Source: Sphaerochaeta sp. S2 | GTDB lineage: Bacteria > Spirochaetota > Spirochaetia > Sphaerochaetales > Sphaerochaetaceae | Length of the DNA: 55,475 bases | Direction: 5' to 3' | Assembly: GCF_016406725.1 (NCBI RefSeq) | Contig: NZ_JAEKNT010000232.1 | Location: 1 to 55,475 of the forward strand | In this document: positions 26,238 to 34,190 of the stretch, in pieces | How the letters are laid out: each line of letters begins with the position of its first letter | Position numbering within the stretch: the stretch's first letter is position 1 | The notes under the pieces: generated by a model | What the model was told of the DNA's origin: nothing | The model's input: only the letters and a program-made list of their open reading frames with translations | Databases searched by the model: none | Made by a program: the position numbers and the translations under genes

Positions 26238-27485
26238 TTACTGTATGTCCCGGTAGGCACTTTCAAGGAGTACCCCCATCCGGTGACAGGTATATGTAGC
26301 TCCAAAAGCAGCAATGTAGGAATCAATGAGAATTCCCAGGCCATTAAGTATCGGCATAAGGGCTATCAAGGTCATTTCAGCACCATAAAGATCAATCTTC
26401 AGGAATTGCAGGGCTATGATGGAGATGAAGAAAACCTCATAACCAAGATACAGCGGGCTGGCAAAGGAGAACATTGCACTGGTGAGTGCAACGATGAGAA
26501 TGACCTTGTCAGTAGGCATTGTTGCCGTGGCAGCATACAAAAGGCTAAGAATGCTCAATGTCGCGATCATAGCCGACCCTCCCCTCCCAATCAATGTGTA
26601 GAGTGGAAAGGCGGTAGCACTAACCCGTTTTTGACATCCGAGATTATGTCTGGAGAGTGGAATGCTGATCGGGGTGGAGAAGAAAATACTTCCACTGAAG
26701 AGCGCTGCTAATGCTGGAGCCAGCATTCGATAGAGAACCTGATATGGATTTACCTTGAATCGGGTGGCAATGGCAAACAGCAAGGGCAGTATCAAAACAA
26801 GTACGGCAAGCGTGGAGCCTAGCAGCATCAGCAGGAATCTTCCAGCAACAAAGATGGTTCCTTCCTGTTGCAGGTGGCTGAACCAGTAGGAAGCAGCAAA
26901 GAATACAAAGAGATGGCCTAGGATGGCAAACGAACGCGTTAAGCGGAACATTGTCTCACTCAAGGAGTTCATTGTCACATAGGCTGGTCGGATTACCTCA
27001 ACATTCGGCTTCAGGAAGTATCCAAAAACCAAGGCAATGATAATTACTGGAAGCAGGAAACTTTCAGCACTTGCCAATGTGTAAAATGGATTAATCGGGA
27101 GCAATGATTCAAAGAGTGTGGACAAGGACTGCGGAGCCAGGACTGAAAGGGACGTTGCATCAGACCCTGCGCTGCTGCTTGCTGGGAAGTAGGTGGGGAA
27201 AAACCTGAATACGACTGCTCCGGAAATTGCGAGCAACAGTGTGGAGAATAGACTCCAGAGGATGGTCGTCCGACTGAAGACAAATCCTTTACTATCCTTT
27301 CTCAGGGAAGCAATACCCGAAGAAAATCCAAAGAATACCAAGGGAATCAAGACAAAACCACCCAATTGTACTAACAGGGCAGTGATGGTGTACATCAGCT
27401 GCTGAAAAACAGTCGAATCCCCGAATAATAGGGTTGCAGCCAGCGCCAAGGCTGTTGCAGCTAGATAACTAATCCACGTCTTCAT
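26238..27485 (-). CDS. Dicarboxylate/amino acid:cation symporter family protein (divergent)
   Basis: 415 residues, polytopic. Resembles the SDF (DAACS, GltP-like) fold: N-terminal helices, the re-entrant serine-rich loop region SGSIFFSTPISIPLSRHNLG, and a C-terminal polar helix LMPILNGLGILIDSYIAAFGATYTCHRMG matching the NMDG..R region, although the family's usual signature residues are partly altered. Probably an Na- or H-coupled uptake carrier with unusual substrate. The ORF opens with TTG 27494, but ATG 27485 is preferred. Confidence 0.7.
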   Translation of the reverse strand: MKTWISYLAATALALAATLLFGDSTVFQQLMYTITALLVQLGGFVLIPLVFFGFSSGIASLRKDSKGFVFSRTTILWSLFSTLLLAISGAVVFRFFPTYFPASSSAGSDATSLSVLAPQSLSTLFESLLPINPFYTLASAESFLLPVIIIALVFGYFLKPNVEVIRPAYVTMNSLSETMFRLTRSFAILGHLFVFFAASYWFSHLQQEGTIFVAGRFLLMLLGSTLAVLVLILPLLFAIATRFKVNPYQVLYRMLAPALAALFSGSIFFSTPISIPLSRHNLGCQKRVSATAFPLYTLIGRGGSAMIATLSILSLLYAATATMPTDKVILIVALTSAMFSFASPLYLGYEVFFISIIALQFLKIDLYGAEMTLIALMPILNGLGILIDSYIAAFGATYTCHRMGVLLESAYRDIQ

Positions 27486-27536
27486 AGTTTCCAAGAGTAT
27501 CTTAACAACTCTGGCAAGTCAATCAAACCGTAGGGA

Positions 27537-30500
27537 TTACCCTAAAAGCCGATCAAGTTTATAGAGTGCTTCCGTCTCTGCCTCCATCAAGGTTTTTACA
27601 TACTCCTGTGCATTGGTCATCCCCTTATGGATTGCAAGGGAGAGAGCGGAAAGATAGATAATCTCTTGCATTGCCTCCTTGGTATACCATGTCACCCCTT
27701 GGTGTTCATTGACCTGGGCGTATGCCCTGAGAGAAGGATCTTCAAGCAGTGTGGCCAGAATCTTCCTTGGGTCATCCTCACTGTCGTTTACCATATGTGC
27801 ACTGGCAGCCAGGATGGCTGCACTGTGGCAAGCCTTTCTTGCAAGTTCCTGTTCAAAACCAGCCTCACATAGTTGTTTGGAGAAGAAACGGGAGAGCAAC
27901 AGCTTATCACTTGCCACCATTGCATCGCTTATGGTTGCATCCTCACTGAGGAAGGGCTTCAGGAAGAGCGCTGCAGCCATGACTGATTCCATCTCATCAA
28001 GAATCCTGGTTCCCTGCATGAAGAGTCTGCTCTCTTCCTTGCTGAAGAGAGAACTCATTCTCTGGATTTCCTCAAGCATGGAACTTGGACTTATTTCCCG
28101 GGGAATGGAGGGTAGTGACTTTCGAGCCTCGGGATGTAGATTTTCTACAACTGCCGAGAGGTGTGTATATGCTTCTGCCAATAAGAGAATAAGTGTACGT
28201 TCTGTTTTACTGGTTGCCTTTCCTTCCATCAGACGTTTGACCTGCTTGTGGAAGGATGGAGAAAGGAAGTGATCCATTGCCTTGTAGACTGGTTTGAGCC
28301 TGAGTGCAAGGATTTCCTGTTCAAAATTTGCAATGCCTGAATCTCCCATCTGTTCATACAGAGCAGAGTAGATTCCATCGGTGTCTTCAACTTCCCTGAT
28401 ATTCAGGTATACCTTGGTCTCAAACCCACGGAGGTGTACAAAGAATCCTTCGTCGAAGACCTTGAGTGAAGGTTTCATATAGGTTAGGCCATCGCTGAAA
28501 GAGTCCGTGATAACGTACCGTCTTCCTCCCACCGTCAGGTTCAAAGCCTCAGCAAGGCTGACTTCCTCAAGGTACTTGTCTCCATTAGATTTTTTTACTT
28601 TTTGGGCAGAGGATTTTATCCATCCTTCCACCACTTCATACTGGTTGTTGTATAGAACCAGGACCCGTTCATGATCTGTTCCATTCACGTAGCAGAATGC
28701 AGACTGTTGAACCTCCCCATCACGATAAAGATCGAAGAGTTGAAAATTATCAACGCCACTGAAAAGGTATCGTTTCTTCAGGAGTGGGAAGATCCTTCGA
28801 TAATGCTCCCCAATTAAGTATTCGTTGGGTTTCTCATCCCAATATGCACGGCGGTATTCCATACCGTATTTTTCCCGGTACCCTTCAACCTGTCCGTGGC
28901 CGAACATGGGAAGCCCAGGCATGGTTACCAGCAAGGTACAAACACCAAAGTACTTGTCCCCATCCCCAAACTGGGCGATGGCAGTTTCCTCATCTGGGTT
29001 GTTCATGAAGTTTACGAACCGTTTAAGGATCTCAGGGTCAAAGTTGAGCGTATTCTTAATGGTCTCACGGTACTTCTGGTTTTCCTGGTTCTTGAGCATG
29101 TTCATAAATGCGCTGTTATACACGCGATGCATTCCCAAGGTGCGGACAAAGTACCCTTCCATCATCCAGAACGCTTCTGCAAGCAACAGTGTATCAGGCA
29201 ACTCCTCATTGATCCTGTCCACCACCTCTCGCCAGAACTCCTTGGGGATTTGACGATTGAACTCAGCCTCATCCATACCATACTGAGCACGCCCTGCAAT
29301 ATCTCCTCCGTGGCCCGGTTTAGGATACCAGAGTCGTTGGATGTGTTTCTTCGCCAACGTCATTGCAGCATCAAAGCGGATGATGGGAAAGTTGCTGGCA
29401 ACATGCTTTATCTGTTGATAGACAGCCTCCCGTGTTACCGGGTTGAGGAAATCAAGCTGTGCAGTATCGTTCCAGGGCATCGATGTACCATCATTACCAT
29501 GGAAGATGTAGGTGGTGTCCCCATTTCTCAGATCCCTTCTCCTAAAGGTTACTGCAGCATCACTGCGATCGTAGTAGTGGTCCTCCAGCTTGATCTCAAC
29601 ATCCGGGTGTGAAGAAAGGTTTGGTCCATCATAGGTATAGGAAGGGAAGGGTGGATAACTTTGCTGAACGAAAAATTCGCTATGTTCAAAGACCCAATCC
29701 CCGTCTATTCCACAATGGTTTGGAACCATGTCACTGGCAAGCCGAATGCCGCGGCTGGCACACCGCTTTCGAAGGTTGTCCAAGGCAGGCCATCCTCCGA
29801 TGACCTCTGCAATCTCGTAATTTTTCAAGGAGTATGCGGAGGCTTCTGCATCAGGGTTGCCACAGAGGTTTTTGATCTTCTTGCTTGCGCTGCTTCTTTC
29901 CCATAGTCCGATAAGCCAGAGTGCGGTGAAGCCCCTGGTTGCAATATGGTCGAGCTCTCGATCAGGAATTTTATCCAAGGTATCAATAGGGTATTCATAC
30001 TCCTTGGTCAGCTGGTCCAGCCATACAAGGGTGGATTTGGCAAGCATGATTACATTGGGCATCCAATTCCGGTCGGTAGTGAATGCCTCATACTCCTGGT
30101 CATAGAGGGTGTAGTCGGGTACGACCATAACAGGGCTTCCCCCATCTCCCGGGAAGTGTGGCTTCTCTTCTTCCTTTACCACATCGATTGCTTTCAGGAG
30201 CAACTCCTTTAAGCGTTGGGGAATCAATTCCCCCCAGGTCTCAATGATGAATGAGATCTGGTCGGTCAGGGAATCGGGATAAAGCTTTGCCGGTCTGGTG
30301 AGGAAGGAGAAGATGTCCTCGTCACTGTTGGTCATTGATGCACTGGAGAGGGTATATCCCCCCATCAAAGCGGTGACAGCCTGAGCGGCCTTGGGGAAGG
30401 AGAGGCCTTCCGGGGCTAGGAAAGGCTTTGTTGCCTTCATGAGTGCAGGGTTTTCCTGCATGACCTGATGGATGAAATAGCCCCTGAGAGACTCTTCATA

Positions 30501-30944
30501 GAAGTATTCAAGGGGCAGACCCTGCTCGACCAAGAGCGGGGACGGGAACTCCTTCATGTAGAAGGCAAGTACTTCCTGGGCTGCGTGGTTCTTGTTGACC
30601 AATGTGGTCAGACGGGTAAAGAAATCAGGTTCACTGTAGCTCAGGTAGTGGGAAAGAACACTCTGGTAGAGTTGGTGCAGGACAGCCGAGGCATGGAGTT
30701 TTGCCGAGGAGATCCAGTCATTTCCTCCCTTTGCTTTTACTTTCGTATTGAAAAGGTAGGCGAGTTCAGTTGCCTGCTTATAGAGATCTCCAAGGTCGGC
30801 ATCTGACGGAAACAACGCTGGAAAAAAATCAATTTCAGTCCTTGTTCGAACTGAAATGCGAAAATCACGTGTAATCAAATCACGCCTCCCTGAGGGTGGT
30901 TGTATCCCTGATAGTGGTACTCCAAGTATATCACGAGTGGCCAT
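27537..30944 (-). CDS. Large GH13-family alpha-amylase-like protein
   Basis: About 1135 residues, roughly twice a normal amylase. An N-terminal part of about 280 residues without recognised motif, a GH13 barrel (about 290-750) and a mostly helical C-terminal part of about 300 residues. GH13 regions: I is DMVPNH (405-410), II is IRFDAAM with the nucleophile Asp, III is LLLAEAF with the acid Glu, IV is FMNNPDEE, where NPD replaces the usual NHD. No signal peptide, so probably cytoplasmic glycogen or maltodextrin metabolism. Start ATG 30944 or GTG 30956; no clear ribosome binding site. It follows pth on the same strand. Confidence 0.85.
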   Translation of the reverse strand: MATRDILGVPLSGIQPPSGRRDLITRDFRISVRTRTEIDFFPALFPSDADLGDLYKQATELAYLFNTKVKAKGGNDWISSAKLHASAVLHQLYQSVLSHYLSYSEPDFFTRLTTLVNKNHAAQEVLAFYMKEFPSPLLVEQGLPLEYFYEESLRGYFIHQVMQENPALMKATKPFLAPEGLSFPKAAQAVTALMGGYTLSSASMTNSDEDIFSFLTRPAKLYPDSLTDQISFIIETWGELIPQRLKELLLKAIDVVKEEEKPHFPGDGGSPVMVVPDYTLYDQEYEAFTTDRNWMPNVIMLAKSTLVWLDQLTKEYEYPIDTLDKIPDRELDHIATRGFTALWLIGLWERSSASKKIKNLCGNPDAEASAYSLKNYEIAEVIGGWPALDNLRKRCASRGIRLASDMVPNHCGIDGDWVFEHSEFFVQQSYPPFPSYTYDGPNLSSHPDVEIKLEDHYYDRSDAAVTFRRRDLRNGDTTYIFHGNDGTSMPWNDTAQLDFLNPVTREAVYQQIKHVASNFPIIRFDAAMTLAKKHIQRLWYPKPGHGGDIAGRAQYGMDEAEFNRQIPKEFWREVVDRINEELPDTLLLAEAFWMMEGYFVRTLGMHRVYNSAFMNMLKNQENQKYRETIKNTLNFDPEILKRFVNFMNNPDEETAIAQFGDGDKYFGVCTLLVTMPGLPMFGHGQVEGYREKYGMEYRRAYWDEKPNEYLIGEHYRRIFPLLKKRYLFSGVDNFQLFDLYRDGEVQQSAFCYVNGTDHERVLVLYNNQYEVVEGWIKSSAQKVKKSNGDKYLEEVSLAEALNLTVGGRRYVITDSFSDGLTYMKPSLKVFDEGFFVHLRGFETKVYLNIREVEDTDGIYSALYEQMGDSGIANFEQEILALRLKPVYKAMDHFLSPSFHKQVKRLMEGKATSKTERTLILLLAEAYTHLSAVVENLHPEARKSLPSIPREISPSSMLEEIQRMSSLFSKEESRLFMQGTRILDEMESVMAAALFLKPFLSEDATISDAMVASDKLLLSRFFSKQLCEAGFEQELARKACHSAAILAASAHMVNDSEDDPRKILATLLEDPSLRAYAQVNEHQGVTWYTKEAMQEIIYLSALSLAIHKGMTNAQEYVKTLMEAETEALYKLDRLLG

Positions 30945-30977
30945 GCTTGTAACCACTTTCTTGGGAATTGGATGCTG

Positions 30978-31508
30978 TTAGACTAATGTATTTGTGACAG
31001 GAAGAGTAGGAATATCGTCTATTAGCATCTTTTTTGCTGAATCAAGAATCAAGGGAAGTGAAATCTCTTCTTCAGGCGAGAATCGTTGTAAGACAAAGGA
31101 GGAAACGGTTCCATGCTTTGGTCTTCCGATTCCAATACGAAGTCGAAGGAACAAGTCGTCCTTGATATGGCTCTTGATTGACTTCAATCCATTGTGTCCC
31201 TGGAGGCCTCCACCACTCTGCATCCTGATTGTCCCAAAGGGAAGCTCCAGATCGTCATGGATGACCATGACTTCCTGTGCTGTATAGGAGAAGAAATCCA
31301 TACAAGAGCGAACGGATTTTCCGCTTTCGTTCATATAGGTATGGGGCTTAAGCAGCCTGGTTCCCCCATCCTGGGCAATCAGCCCATTGAATTTCTGTGA
31401 CCATGAGAGTGTTGGGTACATATAATCACAAACCATCCAGCCTACATTGTGCCGGGTTTTCTCATACGCTTTACCAGGGTTGCCGAGAAATACCAGAAGT
31501 TTTACCAT
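30978..31508 (-). CDS. pth: Peptidyl-tRNA hydrolase
   Basis: 176 residues, slightly shorter than E. coli Pth. Recycles peptidyl-tRNA released from ribosomes. Conserved: VFLGNPGKAYEKTRHNVGW with the catalytic His, KPHTYMNESGKSV, VIHDDLELPFGTIR with the catalytic Asp, and GGGLQGHNGLKSI. On the minus strand TATGAT ends 5 nt before the ATG, so the message may have almost no leader. Divergent from the homocysteine-methionine operon, with 35 bp between starts. Confidence 0.95.
   Translation of the reverse strand: MVKLLVFLGNPGKAYEKTRHNVGWMVCDYMYPTLSWSQKFNGLIAQDGGTRLLKPHTYMNESGKSVRSCMDFFSYTAQEVMVIHDDLELPFGTIRMQSGGGLQGHNGLKSIKSHIKDDLFLRLRIGIGRPKHGTVSSFVLQRFSPEEEISLPLILDSAKKMLIDDIPTLPVTNTLV
31480..31508 (+). 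promoter_or_regulatory. Promoter of the homocysteine-methionine operon
   Basis: TTGCCG (31480-31485), 17-bp spacer, TACCAT (31503-31508). The -10 box overlaps the complement of the pth start codon, so the two divergent promoters are interlocked. The leader of about 29 nt has only a ribosome binding site and no room for a riboswitch. Confidence 0.5.
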
Positions 31509-31543
31509 ACCCTATCATACGGACAAATAGAAGGAGAGAAAAG

Positions 31544-31873
31544 GTGTACATATTGGTAACCTATGTTCCTGATTCTCATCTTGAGGTAGTAAAGGAGGCT
31601 CTCTTCAAGGCTGGAGCTGGAAAGATGGGATCCTACGATTCCTGTTGCTACCAGAGTCAAGGAACCGGCCAATTTCGTCCTCTAAAAGGTTCATCCCCCT
31701 TCATTGGGCAGGTAGGAGAGCTTGCACAAGAGCGGGAGTGGCGTCTAGAATTGGTGGTTGATGAAGAATTTGCTGCCCCAGTGGTAGAGGCGCTCTTGGA
31801 GAGTCATCCCTACGAGGTCCCTGCTTATCATTTGATCCCGGTCTTGACCCTTGAAGGGTTGAGTGACGAATAG
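31544..31873 (+). CDS. Stand-alone NIF3-insert (YqfO, PII/CutA-like) domain protein
   Basis: 109 residues, starting with GTG 31544 behind AAGGAG (31531-31536); the frame is open further upstream inside pth but without homology. The sequence YILVTYVPDSHLEVVKEAL, then GAGKMGSYDSCCYQ, GTGQFRPLKGSSPFIG and a final SHPYEVPAYHLIPV is that of the PII/CutA-like domain inserted in NIF3/YqfO proteins, here without the NIF3 metal domains. It is 8 bp upstream of the DUF39 gene and thus first gene of the methionine operon. A role in sensing or assisting sulfide assimilation is a guess from context. Confidence 0.82.
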   Translation: MYILVTYVPDSHLEVVKEALFKAGAGKMGSYDSCCYQSQGTGQFRPLKGSSPFIGQVGELAQEREWRLELVVDEEFAAPVVEALLESHPYEVPAYHLIPVLTLEGLSDE

Positions 31874-31881
31874 GAGCCCCT

Positions 31882-33042
31882 ATGGCAAAGACAGTTTCCC
31901 AGATCAATGAGAAAATCAAGAAAGGCACGGTTGTCGTGGTCAGTGCAGAAGCATTTACCGCGATGGCAAAAGAGAAAGACCTAAAAGAACTCAGTGAAGA
32001 GGTGGATATCGTAACCACTGCCACCTTTGGCCCCATGTGCTCCAGTGGAGCAATCATCAATTTCGGACATTGGTCTCCCGGTATTCGTATGGAAGAGATT
32101 ACCCTCAATGGGGTGAATGCCTATGAGGGGCTTGCTGCAGTAGATACCTACATTGGTGCGACCAGCGAATCCAAGTTCGATGCTACCTACGGTGGAGCGA
32201 ATGTTATCGAGGAGTTGATCGATGGCAAGGATGTCCGTCTGCATGCAAGGGGTAAAGGAACCGACTGTTATCCCACCAAGGAGATTGATACCTATATCAA
32301 CAAGGATACCATCAACGAGTTCTATCTCTTCAATCCTAGAAACGCCTACCAGAACTATGCAGCAGCCACCAACAGCACGAACCGGATCAGGTACACCTAT
32401 ATGGGCAGCCTTCTTCCCAGGTTCTCGAACGTAACCTACTCCACCAGTGGTGAATTGAGCCCATTGCTGAATGATCCCTACCTGAGAACCATTGGTCTTG
32501 GAACCCGGATCTTCCTTGGTGGAGGAGAGGGGTATGTGGTATGGAACGGGACCCAGTTCAATACCAGACGGGAACGTACACCAGAAGGTATTCCCACCCT
32601 GCCTGGGGCAACCCTTGCTGTTATAGGGGATGCGAAACAGATGTCGAGGGAGTATATCCGCTCTGCCTACTATGAGAAGTATGGTATCTCGATGTTTGTC
32701 GGTATCGGTATTCCTATACCGGTACTTGATGAGGAAATGGCAGCCCATCTAGCCATCTCAAATGAGAAGATCACCACCAATATTCTCGACTACGGGCAGG
32801 ACGGGCACCCATCGGTCGGGACCTGTTCCTATGCCCAGCTTGCCAGTGGCTCTGTCACCTTGAGTGATGGAAAGGAAGTAAAGACTGCTCCCCTCTCTTC
32901 CCTAGCCAAGGCACGGGAGATTGCCGATATCTTGGCCTCCTGGATCAAGGAGAAACGATTTTTCCTCTCTGAGCCAGTGCATACGTTCCCTACTGACAGT
33001 TTCGTGAAACCTTTGGTTCCTCGCGAAGGAGGTGAGAAATGA
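31882..33042 (+). CDS. DUF39 homocysteine biosynthesis protein (sulfide incorporation)
   Basis: 386 residues. Matches the DUF39/COG1900 family, studied in Methanosarcina acetivorans (MA1821), which converts aspartate semialdehyde and sulfide to homocysteine through a Cys persulfide. The two key cysteines are visible: Cys53 in FGPMCSSGAIINFGHWSPGIRMEE and Cys129 in GKGTDCYPTKEI. Other conserved parts are GLGTRIFLGGGEGYV and the C-terminal DILDYG-like region. AGGAGCC precedes the ATG. It overlaps the NIL-ferredoxin gene by 4 nt and lies upstream of metH and metF, which use the product. Confidence 0.9.
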   Translation: MAKTVSQINEKIKKGTVVVVSAEAFTAMAKEKDLKELSEEVDIVTTATFGPMCSSGAIINFGHWSPGIRMEEITLNGVNAYEGLAAVDTYIGATSESKFDATYGGANVIEELIDGKDVRLHARGKGTDCYPTKEIDTYINKDTINEFYLFNPRNAYQNYAAATNSTNRIRYTYMGSLLPRFSNVTYSTSGELSPLLNDPYLRTIGLGTRIFLGGGEGYVVWNGTQFNTRRERTPEGIPTLPGATLAVIGDAKQMSREYIRSAYYEKYGISMFVGIGIPIPVLDEEMAAHLAISNEKITTNILDYGQDGHPSVGTCSYAQLASGSVTLSDGKEVKTAPLSSLAKAREIADILASWIKEKRFFLSEPVHTFPTDSFVKPLVPREGGEK

Positions 33043-33452
33043 AAAAGCGATATGCCTTGCGATTCTCTCCCACCTTGGTGGAGCAACCTATTGTAAGCAA
33101 GCTTGCCCGATCCTACGATGTGGACATCAATATCCTCAACGCTGATGTTGCCAGTGGTCGTGGGGGAAAGCTCATTGTTGAGTTGAGTGGAACCGAGCAA
33201 GACTTGGATGCGAGTGTTATTTATCTCGGAGAGATCGGGGTTGTTGTCTCTGAGATGGTCAAGGAGCTGCTCTTCAACCAGGATGGATGTATTGACTGCG
33301 GTGCTTGCACGGCTGTCTGTTCCTCCGGTGCCTTATGGATGGATTCTGAGGCAAAGCTGCAATTTGATGTATCACATTGTGTTGTGTGTGGGCTCTGTGT
33401 CCATGCCTGTCCAATGCGCCTGTTTGAGGTATCACACGAACGGGAGGCATAG
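33039..33452 (+). CDS. NIL-domain 2[4Fe-4S] ferredoxin, DUF39 partner
   Basis: 137 residues. An N-terminal NIL domain (about 1-80, ferredoxin-like fold also found in methionine ABC transporter ATPases) is fused to two four-iron motifs: CIDCGACTAVC and CVVCGLCVHACP. This is the layout of MA1822, the redox partner of the archaeal homocysteine enzyme. GGAGG at 33028-33032 precedes ATG 33039, which overlaps the DUF39 stop. It likely supplies electrons for persulfide reduction. Confidence 0.92.
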   Translation: MKKRYALRFSPTLVEQPIVSKLARSYDVDINILNADVASGRGGKLIVELSGTEQDLDASVIYLGEIGVVVSEMVKELLFNQDGCIDCGACTAVCSSGALWMDSEAKLQFDVSHCVVCGLCVHACPMRLFEVSHEREA

Positions 33453-33454
33453 AA

Positions 33455-34189
33455 TTGTACCAAAGGAGAGCCTATCGACAGAGCATGGGGTCTACCCGTT
33501 TCTCTTCATTCTCCCTTTCTATTGGGGAGAGTGATGTTTGGATTGGATTCCAGGGGTCTGCCGATAAGAACTCCCTACAAGCTGAAACGACAACCCTTTT
33601 AAGACGACTGAGAAGGGAGCTTCTTGACTATGGGGATCCCACTCTGTTTACCAGCTTTGTTCCCTTGCAACCGAAGGGAGAACTCTCTGTATTGTTGCAG
33701 CGTATGTTTGATGCAGGGGAACGTTCAGGTACTGGCCCTTTTTCCAGTGTGGCGGGAGCAATCGCCGAGCGCCTTGGAAGGCATCTCAAGGACCAGTTTG
33801 GTCTCTCGGAGATTGTTGTTGAAAATGGTGGTGATTTGTATATTGATGTCCTAAAACCTCTTCCCGTGAAGCTCTTTGCCCCAACAAGTCATCTTTCAGG
33901 GAAGCTTTCCATCATTGTTGATCCTTCCTATGGCCCTATGGGAGTCTGTACCAGCTCGGGAAAGATTGGGCACTCAATAAGTTTCGGTAAGGCTGATGCT
34001 GTTATGGTTGCATGTAAAGATGCTGCCCTTGCGGATGCGTATGCGACTGCATACTGCAACCGTGTCTCCAGTAAAGAGGATGTGAGGAAGGTGTGCGAGG
34101 CGCTCACAAGGCAGGAAGAAGTCCTCTCCGCTGTAGTAGTATTTGAAGACACGTTGGCCGTTGGTGGCCATTTGGAGGTAGGTACCTGA
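33455..34189 (+). CDS. UPF0280 (COG2122, ApbE-like) protein, sulfide assimilation factor
   Basis: 244 residues, starting with TTG 33455 behind GGGAGG (33442-33447) at 7 nt; this start keeps the family N-terminus YQRRAYRQ, which an ATG at 33485 would remove. Family features: GPFSSVAGAIAERLG, VVENGGDLYID and MGVCTSSGKIGHSISFGKADAVMV. COG2122 is related to ApbE flavin transferases, and MA1715 of this family is needed for efficient sulfide use in Methanosarcina. Placement between the DUF39-ferredoxin pair and metH supports the same role here. Confidence 0.88.
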   Translation: MYQRRAYRQSMGSTRFSSFSLSIGESDVWIGFQGSADKNSLQAETTTLLRRLRRELLDYGDPTLFTSFVPLQPKGELSVLLQRMFDAGERSGTGPFSSVAGAIAERLGRHLKDQFGLSEIVVENGGDLYIDVLKPLPVKLFAPTSHLSGKLSIIVDPSYGPMGVCTSSGKIGHSISFGKADAVMVACKDAALADAYATAYCNRVSSKEDVRKVCEALTRQEEVLSAVVVFEDTLAVGGHLEVGT

Positions 34190-34190
34190 C

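Noticed and set aside
31509-31543. SAM or other riboswitch in front of the methionine operon
   Set aside because: The predicted leader is about 29 nt, too short for an aptamer, and no SAM-box element is seen.
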